45,468 nt of DNA from Rhodocollybia butyracea. Its lineage: Eukaryota; Basidiomycota; Agaricomycetes; Agaricales; Omphalotaceae. A program made the translations under genes and the position numbers. The notes below the pieces were generated by a model. It was given only the letters and a program-made list of their open reading frames with translations, searched no databases and was not told the DNA's origin. The DNA lies in contig JADNRY010000473.1 in assembly GCA_015501585.1 (NCBI GenBank), forward strand, positions 1 through 45,468, in the 5' to 3' direction. Positions 35,451 to 45,468 of the stretch are shown here, piece by piece (position 1 is the first letter of the stretch; every line of letters begins with the position of its first letter).

Positions 35451-37681
35451 TCAGTAAAGTACCACACAATTTTTACACTAAAAAGATATTCCATAATTCA
35501 GTACACGGTGAGTCCTATATGAATGTACTGAGTGAAGACAGTAGTAAATCATATTGTGTTTTGCGTTCACCTGAGAATTACTCTTCTCCGCCTGCACAAA
35601 ATTCCCCGTATCCACATTCCCATTATAAGCCAATCTCGCTAGAGTCTTCGTATTATTTCCAGGAAGGTATTTAGGCCAATTTGGTGCGGGGGACTGGTCG
35701 GGGTTTTTGATGAAATTGGCGATGGCTGTTTGGTATGTTTTTGAGAGAGTTATTTCGTTGGCTGTGGCGGTGGAGGCGTTGTAGGTCCCGAAAACTTCTT
35801 GAACTGTGTTATAATAGATGTGTGGAGGTACCCCGGTGAGTTAAGGGTGTACTTACGATCACTGGCGTGGAACGCGCCAGCGTTGGGAAAGACTTGAAGA
35901 TCGGGGAAGACGGCACCTATTGGAAGGTTTATGGTAATATAGGAAGAGTAAGTACAAAAAGCATAGCTTAACTGACCGTATTCATAGCGGAAGACACTAG
36001 AGATTCCAGATTGTACGAATGCTTGGGTCCATAAACTTGCTGGGCTAGATACCAATATATATCGATGTTAGTAGAATCTCGTCGACCATGAGAAACTTTT
36101 GAATACATCATAAGTTTGACTTACCATAAGAAGACTATATCTCTATAAGCGTCTGCAATAACATTCGTATCGTTTTGTCCTGGATAAAGTGCTCTAACTG
36201 TGTCTGGGGATATTATTCCGCCGAGATCGAAAGAGTCCAGGAAAGCAGAGAGGTTGCTTTGTCCCACTGTGAATAAGGTTCCATCGTTTTGAGTATTCCC
36301 AACCAGTTGGGGAACTCTGGCGGTGGAGTTGAGAAGGATTCGGTTGAGGTTATCGTCGAAGGAGGTGACACTAATTGGGTTAAATCAGTTTTAGATTCCT
36401 ACCAGCAACCATTGTTTACTTGTCGACAACAGCACCAAAAATTCCACTCGTAGGTCCATTTGTGTATGCCCGTATCACATCTGCCGAGAGTGCTTTCAAG
36501 CATGCGAGTCGTTCAGCGCCTGGGGGCTGCGTACAGTTTAGAGCGGTTGAAAAGTCGTTGAAGGGGCCGAAGGCTGTGGGGCTAAAGGGAGCACTGTTGG
36601 GGGTGGCGCCAGAGAAGAGGATTGCTGCTCTGAATGGTGGATCTATTGGGTGCCGAGAGACGAATTCTGCTACGGAAACGGCGCCAGCGGATTGCCCCTA
36701 GGATAGCTTGTGAGATAAGAGGTCCGATGACTAAGGATTAAGGGACAAGGATATAGGTAGTACTGTACCATTAGAGTAATCCGATCGGGATCACCTCCAA
36801 ATGCTTGGATGTTTGATCTAACCCATTGGAGTGCGAGTTCTTGATCCATGAAACCGAGATTGTTCTCTTGGAGAGGGAGATCTGGGGCACCTGGGAACCC
36901 GAAGACGTTCGTGCGGTAGTTGGAAGTGACGACGACGATGTCTTGATTTGAGGCGAGGGACATTCCGTCGTATAGTGGTACAGAGCCGGTTCCGAATACA
37001 AGTGCTCTGGGAGTCTAGTATGGGTATCGTGGAGGGATTTTTAGGGATGGTAAACTCACCCGCCATAGATCCAGAATACTACTGGTTTTAATGAGGAGGT
37101 TGTATTCGTGGGTTTTGTTGAAGGGGCCCACACATTCCTAAGTATGTATAAATTGTATGAGTATGCACAATAAGGTCTTCCGAGACTAGAAGAAGAGGAA
37201 GAGGAAGAAGGGACATACAAAAAGAGACAGTCTTCATCCTCTGTGGGTGGATCTTGAGGATTGTTGAATAGCAATTCGTTCAGAGCGGCAACAGCAAATG
37301 GAAACTGCTGCACACAGGCTGGGCCGAGGACCTTTGCGTTCTGTGTTGAATTACTGACGAACGCAACGGGAGGGGTCCATCGTTGGGAGCCCGTAGGGGG
37401 CTGGCCGAATCGCTACGTAAAGCGAGAGAAATAGGCTGGAGGGCTAGTGGTACTGCTTAGCGTAACTCACGACTCCTTTGAACGACGTTACTAGTACAGA
37501 TTAGGGAACTATCAGCGTAGAGCTCATGTAGCACGATTAAACAGAGGGAGATGTACTTACCTCCATCTCCTTCAATACCCTGGAGCCTTCCCGACGTTGT
37601 AGTAATTGTCACGGAGGACTGAGCGTTAGCATTCACTACCTTCAGCAATACTACTAGAATCAGCGCAAAGGGAAGCAACAT
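35451..37681 (-). CDS. Second secreted type-B carboxylesterase/lipase
   Basis: Alpha/beta-hydrolase ester hydrolase of about 540 residues with roughly ten introns. Signal peptide MLLPFALILVVLLKVVNANA. Landmarks: FKGVRFGQPP (over a 20-base exon, 37471-37490), TEDEDCLFLNVWAP, oxyanion loop WIYGGALVFGTGS, SNYRTNVFGFPGAP, DQELALQWVRSNIQAFGGDP, nucleophile elbow GQSAG, then IGQSNL-like loops, and the His in FPNAGAFHASDL. At the catalytic-acid position the sequence reads GNTQNDGTLF, where family members usually carry Glu (the first esterase here has DEG), so Asp seems to replace Glu. The last exon (ending NCVVLY) is the least certain. A TATAAAAG box lies 36 bases before the ATG. It is too different from the 3815-5755 esterase to be a recent duplicate. 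Confidence 0.87.
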
Positions 37682-37716
37682 GGTTTAATTCTACGCTTCG
37701 ACTGGATCCCAGTGTA

Positions 37717-37724
37717 CTTTTATA
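37717..37724 (-). promoter_or_regulatory. TATA box of the second carboxylesterase
   Basis: TATAAAAG on the minus strand, 36 bases upstream of the ATG at 37681. A TATA box this close implies a very short 5'UTR and suggests a strongly inducible gene (inference). Confidence 0.6.
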
Positions 37725-39711
37725 CTACTGGAGGTTGAACGATGAGCCCTGATGGGCACAGAACCAGGGTCATGGGACACGGGCAGCACTGTGACCGCTG
37801 AGAAAAGGTTTGAGAAAGCTGTGTGAGATGAGCACTTGAGTACTTGGGTAGCGTGAGTGCAGATGAATATCATGGATAAACGAAGCATCTAACTCCCAGA
37901 GTTATTTATTCGGGCTCTGTATACAGGCTTCGTCGATGATCTCCCCTGTTTTATTGTGTTTTTTGTTTTTGTTTTTGACAAAATCACAATGAAGGAGGGA
38001 CTATCAGGCGCCAGAGTATTCGAACCCTAAAAGGGCATCGTATATCATTGCTCAGATGCTATACCGCGCAGAGTGAAGAGGAACAAAGTCTTGAAGAGTG
38101 GCAGCAAGCATGTGACCGTGGTCCACCGATAAGCGCTTTCGCCTAGGCGCTCATCGACGAACTCGACTCGAACCATCTCCGGCCATGCAACCCTGCTTTT
38201 CGGGAAGCGATAGGATGTAGTTGCTGGACTGGGTGTGTAATCATTAACTTTTTATGTGACTTTCTCTGGTTCTTACTGTGCTCTTTATTCTTATTCAGGT
38301 GTACTTACTTATGGTTGTGCTGGGACGATTTTTTAAGAAGAAATTACGCTGTGCTATTGTGATTCTACCCAATAAATTCCATTTTGCTCCTTTCATGCTG
38401 CGTCTTTTGCCTTTTCAACACAACAGAACAAGATGCATGGCTGGTTGTCTGTGATTCCAAGATTTCGATAGTCTGGTGGTAACCCTAAATCTGCATTGCA
38501 TTCAACTTCACGTCAAGTATCCGCTGCTTCCCAGCGCTCCCCTCCTGACATAACGGGCTAACAGGATGCACCCATGGTTCCGAGTTGGTTTGGTGACGTT
38601 TAGGTAACAGGTACGAGGTTTTTCTGCAAATATCCGGCCATTGTTCGACGATTGGCTACAGGCGTCCACGCAAATGCTACGATGGAACAGGATCCATCTG
38701 CATCAACTGCCATCGTCTTTTGGAGTTGATCTGGTTGAACCAGCCGGAGAGTCAGATAACGATATGTGAAGGTGCGCCCTTCGGTGCATTATACTTCGAC
38801 GCATTCTGACTTTTTGGTAGCTTTGGGAAAATTCTCATAATTTCTCGTATCTTCTAGGTGTTCGGTTCCACCTATCCCGGGCGCTGCCGTCGATCTTTGT
38901 TCCTACAAATGATTCCCAGACGCTCCGCAGTCATTTTGGCCTTGCAATACAGCGCGGGACTCAGAAAGACCACCGGGACCGAGTACTTTCGATGGGACTT
39001 AGTTGGGGAACTACGTTAATCGGGTGCGTAGTCAGAGGTGCTGTGTTTTTCAGACCTTAGAAGGATCTAGCGGACTCCTAGATAGTCCGTTGTCTTTGTT
39101 TCACCATTGACAGCTGCAGTTCTGGATAGCGCTCGAGTTTGTTGGGTCGTGACTTTTTGGTCATTGGCCAGGCTTAACGACGTGAGGATATGCAGAGGTG
39201 AGCTCTTCAGTTAGGCATAATCTCTGCGTATTGGATTCTAATCATTTTGTTTAGCTGTGGTCGGAATATTTACGGGGTTCCTGTACCATCGACGTTGGCA
39301 TCTATGCACAGTCTATCTATCTATCATAATATTGCTTTCGAACATGCCACGGTTGTACGCGATCCTCTCGCCGAGCAGCGCCCTTAGTTGACTAGTCTTT
39401 GATCACTAGTCCTTAATGCGATTATTGGACACTCCGCAGCCACGGAACCTTCTTTGTTACGAAGAACTTGCAGAACCCGAATAACCAAAATCACACGAGC
39501 ATACTCGAACGACGGAGGCTGATAACTGAAGAGACGAAAGGAATGGGATGTGGATAGGAGAGGGATGCTGAGAGTGTGAAGGGTGACGCGTTACGTGGCG
39601 GGTATGAAGAGAGATGTGAAACGGGATGCGGAGAAGGACAATAAACCGATCGGTGGTCTCTAGCCGCAGAGGAGGTTCCAAGGTGTCAGCGTACGGAGAC
39701 CATGTGTTCGA
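37725..39711. other. Long intergenic region, no gene recognised
   Basis: About 2 kb upstream of the esterase without a supported gene. It holds a 10-bp imperfect hairpin at 38127-38156 and a T-rich run near 37950-37975. I looked for tRNA boxes around 38100-38180 and found no consistent cloverleaf. Open frames here are below 70 codons. Confidence 0.5.
38127..38156 (-). repeat. Stable hairpin (10-bp stem, 10-base loop)
   Basis: On the minus strand CGATGAGCGC, loop CTAGGCGAAA, then GCGCTTATCG; the single mismatch becomes a G-U pair in RNA read from the minus strand. Flanks GCATG and CATGC could add an outer stem, and a GGTTCGAGTC word lies beside it. It could be a structured RNA remnant. Confidence 0.5.
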
Positions 39712-40369
39712 ATGGAGGAAGATCCTGCGGTCCGAGATCCTGTAGAAGCAGCAAGAACTGCAGGCCCCGTCGAATCGATACCAGAGCTGGAGGCACTGAC
39801 GTGCCCATGCCCTTCTATACCAAAACTCAAAGCCTCCATGTCCTAACCCAAATGCTCCGAGCCCGAGTTTGGAGTATTCAACACCAAAGCCAGTCGAACA
39901 CCCCGTTTTAACCACAATGCAAAGAATAAGCTCTTTGCGGAGGGCGTTCGGGAGTGTTTGAAGTTCGATGGGCGCACACCGTTGAAATTCGATGAACTCG
40001 ATGAACGGGCTCCTAGTGCGTAGAAGGACGGGAAGCAGGACAAGCTTTCCTATCGCTAAGCGATTTTTCGAGGCCAGAAAGCCAGGAGGAGTGCGCGAGG
40101 ATAGCTGGAAGAGACTTGTTGAAGCACTGGCAATAGGCGCAATGGAAGCATGAGGTGTGGTAGCATCGACAGTCCCGATGGAGCTAACACCTGTACTGGA
40201 GGAGCTGACTCTTAGGACGAGGCCTCGAGACGGGCATTACCAAGGTGGAGATGTGAAGGAAGATTGCGCTGTGGGAGGGCCGAAGGGGAAGGTGTACTGG
40301 GAACCAGGCTTTGGAGAGGGCTTGAGACCATATGCACAGAATCACTTTGGCGATGAATCATTGGTATAA
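39712..40369 (+). pseudogene. Decayed protein-coding gene of unknown family
   Basis: Reading from ATG 39712 gives protein-like sequence (MEEDPAVRDPVEAARTAGP) interrupted by a stop at 39844-39846, then PEFGVFNTKASRTPRFN and GVRECLKFDGRTPLKFDELD, a stop at 40021-40023, then in the +1 frame SFPIAKRFFEARKPGG and EDSWKRLVEALAIGAMEA, a stop at 40151-40153, and finally ELTLRTRPRDGHYQGG to QNHFGDESLV at 40369. Two nonsense changes and one frameshift separate four pieces that look coding and run in order. I do not recognise the family. Open frames on the minus strand here (39457-39915, 39843-40043) are compositionally poor and are taken as antisense shadows. It lies just downstream of, and convergent with, the MFS gene. 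Confidence 0.4.
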
Positions 40370-40455
40370 TTATGATTAGAATTTACATCTTGAGTAACGA
40401 GCAGGGAGCGTAGGTAGTTAAATCGAAGACCTAAGGGAATCTCAGGTCTAATCTT

Positions 40456-42382
40456 TCAGTCTATGACAAACACCCGTCGATCGTGAACCATTCTAGCTGC
40501 AAACAAGAACGCTGCGCCAACGAAAGCCATAAGGCCCTGACAAAGATAAGCAGTTAAGACCATCGTTGCAGTAGGAATCAAGTAGATGACTCACTGAAAA
40601 CAAGATGAGATGTTTGTAGTTGGTGACAGTGCTTGTGGTAATGAAGACACCTCCAACCGGGGTACCGGCTAGACAGGCAGTGGCCATGAACGCGTACAAA
40701 GAGCCTAGACGTGCGCCGACTCGATCGATGGGAGATAACGAGGCAACACAAGGCTGAAAGGGAGTGAGAATGAGAATGCAGCGCGAGGAGAGAGAAGAAT
40801 AGGATAGAGAAAGAGAAAGACAAACGTACAGGAATAAGGGTGAAAAAAGGTCCAGCAACAATACCATAGAGAACTACAAAAGTAACAAGACTTGCTTCAC
40901 TGAAAGAGGTATACCACAATGCGAATATAAGAACGGCGGAAAGGAATGTCGACATCCAAAGGAGGTTGAACCTGTTTTTGAGCATTATTGACGATTCTTG
41001 TATTTTAAAATGAATTAGGAACGTACCTCCCAACACGACTCGCAAGCAGCCCAGGACTGACTCTACCCACAACCGAGGAAGCACATAAGATGGAGAGGTA
41101 ATATTGGTTGAGAGGGGAGCCCGGATTCGCCAGTTCAGCGGAAAGCCCCACGTAGAAGAATGGATTCCAGATGGAAAAAACGCCGAACCAGCATCCTAGG
41201 GCGAGGAAGAGGTAACACGGGTCTTTGAACCCGTTGAAGTCTAATAGTTTTGTAAAGCGCGGAAGAGGTTTGGTTGGTCGGCGAGGGTAAATTGTGAGGG
41301 TACCAACAGCGTAGCAGAAAAGGGACATAAATGCGATGACTCGCATGGTCCACCCTATGGGAACGTCTTGTCAAAACGCGAGGGGGTAACGTGAGCGAGG
41401 ACTTGCCAAATCCAATACGGGGAACTAGTCTAGTGAGCATGATAGGGTAGATGATTCCACCTATGCTTGAGCCAGAGATTATACATCCTACAGCGTACCG
41501 CATTTTAAACTTGAACCAGTGCGACATCAGGGCAAGAGCGGGAAAAAACCTAAAAACAAAATATAATTGAATGGATGAACCAAATCGTGACACAGGGAGC
41601 TCACCCAAAGGCCGCGCCAATACTAAACAGGACCGACTGGCAAAGAAATTGCTGGTATATCTGCTGCGGTTGCGTTACCGATAGCAAGAATAAAGATACG
41701 ACTACAACAACCCCGCTGAATGGGATGAGGTATCGAGGGCCTATTGCATCGAACATTGCTCCAGAAACGCCCGCCACTACGCAATATTATAAGCGTGAAA
41801 TTAAGTTTTGGTACAAGGACGAACGAAGGTAGAGGACAAAAATTTGTAGAGCTCCAATCATAGAGATGAGCGTAGGAGAGAAATCCGATAGATATGAAGC
41901 GCTGTAAAAGTCGGCGAATGCTCCAAAAGCATTGGCGAATCTATCTCACAGCTCGTGAGTATGGTTGAACGTGTAAATGTGACTACAGGCGTACACACCC
42001 GAAAGTGCTGAAAGCAACTAACGAAGCTCTGGAAGAGATCGTAGGTGTGAGTTGGGAGGTCAAAGTAGCGGGATTTAACTCACCCAAGCACAGTACTCCA
42101 TGCTTTCAATCCGCCGTCTGGAGGGGCATCGGGAGCATCAAATTTAACGGCTGCATTGGCTTCTTTAAGCGTCTCGATGTCATGGTAGTTTTTCGGATCC
42201 GAGTTCTTGCGTTCCTGGGGCTCATTCGGAGAGGTGAGTGTCGCTGAACTAGCCAGGGGGGTGCCGGTGAAAGGTGAGCGTGAGTTGCGAGCTGCTGTAG
42301 GGTGGGAGGCGTCTTCAGGAGTTGTTGAGCCACCGAGGCGTGACGGTACCATATGAAAATCTCTGTAAGGCATTGTGAGCAA
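40456..42382 (-). CDS. Monocarboxylate-transporter-like MFS permease (MCT/MCH family)
   Basis: Membrane transporter with 12 predicted helices. The N-terminal 85 residues are cytosolic and Ser/Thr/Pro-rich, followed by the MCT signature APPDGGLKAWSTVLG directly before TM1. Then come AFSTFGFANAFGAFADFY, LSDFSPTLISMIGALQIF, GAMFDAIGPRYLIPFSG, CGSSIGG-like IISGSSIGGIIYPIML, and after the central loop (PRRPTKPLPRFTKLLDF) YYLSILCASSVVGRVSPGLL, FSEASLVTFVVLYGIVAGPF, GTPVGGVFI and GLMAFVGAAFLFAARM. About nine short introns; the one at 41367-41406 uses a GC donor and is only 40 bases. Either ATG 42382 or 42373 may start translation. Fungal relatives include plasma-membrane and vacuolar carriers; the substrate is not predictable. 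Confidence 0.85.
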
Positions 42383-43589
42383 GCCGTAGTCGGAGAGTTA
42401 GTGAGGAAGGCGTAATAAAGATAATTGGGACATGAATGAACTGGGTCTTTTATGCAAGGGGAAAAATTACCTGGAATACCAGTTTCGTCTACCAAGACAC
42501 GGCGTGCCCTAGATTTGACGGATCAGAGCGGAGGGCATTGACGAGACGCGTTACAGAATCCCCAATTTTGCCTGGTGAGCATGCTCGATGCTTGTTGAAA
42601 GTTTAATGGGTTTCGGCGAATCTGCATGAATACTAGCCAGTGAGTGCATAGGTCTGCAGTAGGTTCTAGCAGCGTTGTGCAGGTTCTCTTCGGTATTTTT
42701 ATGGACTGCAAAATCCACGCTTGCTACGGAAGATTGAGAGGCCATTGCGCGAGAGGTCTTGAACGCAAAGAGATTCTGAAACGTTGAGGGCCTCAACCAG
42801 GGTAGGGCTTGGCCACGCCTGGATGTGGGTTAACAGTCGTGGTGCGACGGCTTGCGACGGTGGAAAGAGGGCAAAGAAATCGGATTGAGTCAAGCGTTCA
42901 CGCGCACGGGTGCCCGGCCCTTGATCGGCGCTTATTTCCTCTTTTTTTCGCTGACCACCAACGCTATGACTATTCGAGTCTCGGTACACGATGAGGTGAT
43001 TTATCTATGTTTTATAGGTACTTTTATCTGGTCTCCATCTGCCGCACACTACATTTACCCGTTCCTCAGTGAACGAGGAAATAGGTTCAAGAAAATTCAT
43101 TGGAACGAATCGGAACACGACGATGGGGTAGCTCAGAGGTTTGACGGAAGCAGGGACACATTTCGAGTACAAACAGCCAACTCATCTTCACTGGTCTTCC
43201 TTTTCCTCCTCCCCTCGGGCCTCTCCTACCGTCCACAGTCTTTCCTCCACCTCTAAAACCTAGCAAACACGGAAAATTCTGCTTGTTGGATCTAGCTTGG
43301 GACGTCCACGCGTCCACGTTTGTTATCCTCGCGTCGCGTCTCGCTCTTACTGGGCTTGCCATTATCGCCTTGGAATCGGCTCTTAATTTATAGAGTTGAG
43401 GGGGGTTACGAAGAAAATTCCCCGGGAATGCTGATGGAACTTTGCAAGAGATTCGATGACCGAACAAGCTGTGTGAGGAAAGGTAAATGCGCTCTTACGG
43501 TATGTATGTCGTGTATCTGTCCGTGAATCAAGAAACACGATTCTAAGTTCTATTCTCCTAGTTCAACAAGGCAATCTAACAACCTATGT
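42383..43589. other. Intergenic, no gene recognised
   Basis: Upstream of the MFS gene. Minus-strand frames 42551-42796 and 42699-42989 and plus-strand frames 42809-42994 and 42852-43256 overlap each other and lack motifs, so none is called. A GTAAATG-type donor near 43482 and a CTCCTAG acceptor near 43561 could frame an intron leading into the GATA-like fragment. Confidence 0.4.
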
Positions 43590-43808
43590 TTGTTTTGGCG
43601 AGCTTGCGGCCTCCGGTACACGTTGACTTCCCCAACCCTCGTTATTCCAGGCTTCTCTTCCGTTGACATGCTTTGCAACGAATGCGGCATCCGCTACCCT
43701 TCCCTCACAACACCAGTAGAAGCACCTAGACACGAACGAGTCCGAACGGTGGTTGTTGCGAGACTAGAAGGGTTAGTCATCGCCCTCCTGGCTTTCCTCT
43801 ACCCGTAA
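43590..43808 (+). pseudogene. Possible degenerate GATA-type zinc-finger fragment
   Basis: The frame reads FWRACGLRYTLTSPTLVIPG and then FSSVDMLCNECGIRYPSL. The closing LCNECGIRY fits the second half of a GATA finger (LCNACGLRY), and SPTLVIPG sits where TPLWRPGP is expected. In the first knuckle only the second Cys (RACG) is present; the position three residues before it is Trp (TGG), one base from Cys. The spacing to CNEC (22 residues) is longer than the usual 17-20. It therefore looks like a mutated or truncated finger, not a working one. No flanking gene body was found. Confidence 0.3.
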
Positions 43809-45468
43809 CCGAATGGGCTTCGATGCCCAGCATGTCTTTGAGAGTCGCTTGAGGATGTCGAACACGGATGAATATTGGATGGAGTGTTTCAGCGGTGGGC
43901 AAAGGCAGGGTGAATGGTGGGGTGAAGCTGCGAGCAATCAGGTTGGGTTCAAGCACTGGTAGCGAAGGTGGAAGGACATGGAAGTGGTTAAAGAGATGAC
44001 AAAGGAAAAGCAATTATTCATTGTGCACCCCGCTACCTCACGGTTCCGCCGTTCGCGCGCTCAATCATGGGTGCCACGGCATAAGTCGAAGGCTTAGGTT
44101 GTAGCCAACCAGAAGCCACGCCTCGATGTTTGGTGTTCCACGTCAACGTTCAACGTTCAACACTCACGCACCTGCATTAGCTTGGTTCCAGCACCCCTCT
44201 CTCGCTCAACATCCTATTTTCCATTTCGGACTTTGTTCCTTTTACCTCCATCTCCCACTGCGCCTTTGCGATCATGATTGCCCGGCTGTACCACGGCCAC
44301 CTTCTGGAAACATTGTGGAACGTTCATCCTCTATTGCGCCGTTCATCGTCGTCAGCTCTCCAGAGCTCCACCTCTTTTCCGTGTTCAGCTTAAAAGCTTA
44401 AACCTTGGAGATTTCGGGGTTCGTTACACATCCGAATACAGCCCTCGCCGAGCGCCTAAAACATAAAAACTTCTTCCTGCAACTACGTCCATTGCTCCTG
44501 GGATTTTGTCCCAATATTCATGTACTTCCTCAACTACTTTTGGTTTCAGGACCCCTTACTCGCTGGAAAGGGATTGGGACATAGCAGGGTAGGATGAAGT
44601 AGGAAGGCCTGTTGAACCCGTGCGCCCAAGAGAGAGCCGGACGGTGCTCTAGTAGCACTTTGCTACCTCTGATCCTTTGAATCCGAACACATCGAAAGGT
44701 GCTCTGTTAGCACCCGACCTAGTTTGGAAAGACGACATGAACTATGCACACGAAGCATCGAAGCACAATATCCGCCTCATGCGTGGTGCAGGTGTTCATT
44801 ATTCAAAGACTCATGAATCTCCTCACCACCTTCCCGCCCACCGTTTTTCACCCAGCCTAGCCTATTCTTCATTTCTAAAACCTCCTTCCTATTACTACCA
44901 CAAAGGACTGCAACATCGGGTTGTTCTCTTGCGCCCAGAGGTCGATGTTCTGACTATGGACCGCCAGCTACCTTCCTACAAGTCCCGATGATCCCGCTAC
45001 TCCTCGGATTGTTAGGCTTTGAACTATCCGTTGTAGTCTTGTGGTCCACTGAGCTTCGCTTCTGAATTGGAGCCCCTTGTACACGGTCTCGCACCTCAGT
45101 TGAACTGCACTATACACGGGCGCGCGCGAATTGGGTCTTTTGGCATCTACTCACGATTTAGCGGTCTATTCGCCATCCTTGGAGTCATGGCGCATTTGGA
45201 AGGCTAGGATGGAGGGGTCAGTATTGTTGGGGTATGATGGAGATAGGATCGCCTGGATTCCTCTTCCAGCGACGTGTCTAGCACTAGGTGTTGTTTGATT
45301 TTCAGCCTGCTTGACCTGCTGCCGCTACGGCGCCCCAAGATTCAAACATGCGGTCCTCTTAAGCTGTCCGAAGGCGCTCTACTTGCACTCAATGCTGAAC
45401 GACGTTCAAGAGCCAGAGTGAATCTCTTCTCTCGACATTCATCCAACCGCAATGACGACAGTCCCGAT
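43809..45468. other. Right-end region, no gene recognised
   Basis: About 1.6 kb. Frames at 43777-44013 (-), 44126-44401 (+) and 44677-44991 (+) are compositionally biased and unsupported. Near 45185-45300 a plus-strand stretch reads somewhat like protein (SWRIWKARMEGSVLLGYDGD then RIAWIPLP) and could be the start of an exon of a gene continuing beyond the window. Confidence 0.35.

Noticed and set aside
38100..38180. Candidate tRNA gene
   Set aside because: A GGTTCGAGTC word resembles a B box on the minus strand, but it lies before the hairpin and no matching acceptor, D or anticodon stems can be formed.
39457..39915. Minus-strand frame of 152 codons rich in Ser, Phe, Tyr and His
   Set aside because: The plus strand of its 39712-39915 part reads more like protein and continues in ordered pieces to 40369.

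Overview
This window reads as nuclear DNA of a filamentous basidiomycete, probably an agaricomycete. Genes are split by many short introns of about 45-65 bases with GTRNGT donors and CTAAC/CTAAT-like branch sites. Families typical of mushroom-forming fungi are present: a FunK1-type kinase relic, a DUF6699 protein, secreted type-B carboxylesterases, a GMC oxidoreductase and fucose-permease-like and monocarboxylate-like MFS transporters. I see no rRNA, convincing tRNA, CRISPR array or intact transposon. Most genes were rebuilt by eye from splice signals and reading phase, so exon edges are predictions.

Layout. 1-834 (-): left-truncated FucP-like transporter. 1872-2605 (+): small secreted protein with an ART-like G-x-G-x-Y motif. 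3815-5755 (+): secreted carboxylesterase. 6073-8786 (-): secreted GMC oxidoreductase with about 16 introns. 11.4-21.0 kb (-): four head-to-tail paralogues (here A-D) of a secreted, cysteine-free, histidine-rich protein family I do not recognise. 21-22.4 kb: duplicated non-coding blocks. 22.9-24.7 kb (-): frame-broken FunK1 kinase relic. 26961-29053 (+): GPI-anchored aspartic peptidase. 29907-31195 (+): zinc-finger-like protein. 33353-34893 (+): DUF6699 protein. 35451-37681 (-): second carboxylesterase. 39712-40369 (+): decayed gene of unknown family. 40456-42382 (-): MCT-like MFS transporter. 43590-43808 (+): possible degenerate GATA-finger fragment. The right 1.6 kb shows nothing I can name.

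The most interesting locus is the A-D array. The paralogues share a signal peptide, a fast-changing Pro- or charge-rich segment ending in a dibasic site, two heptad-repeat helical exons, a His/Gly-rich exon, an exon starting near HEEAPVAFE, and a C-terminus ARRx(L/F)(Y/H)G(D/E)DLD. They also share a TATA box about 115-135 bases upstream, a nearly invariant 5' leader and a 3'UTR intron. Paralogue A has lost the whole middle, and an orphan copy of the promoter lies nearby. This is a birth-and-death tandem family with constant ends and variable centres. Its function is unknown; metal binding or a secreted, processed coiled-coil are inferences only.

Many other products are also secreted or surface enzymes (two esterases, GMC oxidase, GPI-anchored protease) or nutrient transporters, which fits an extracellular, saprotrophic or host-interacting accessory region.
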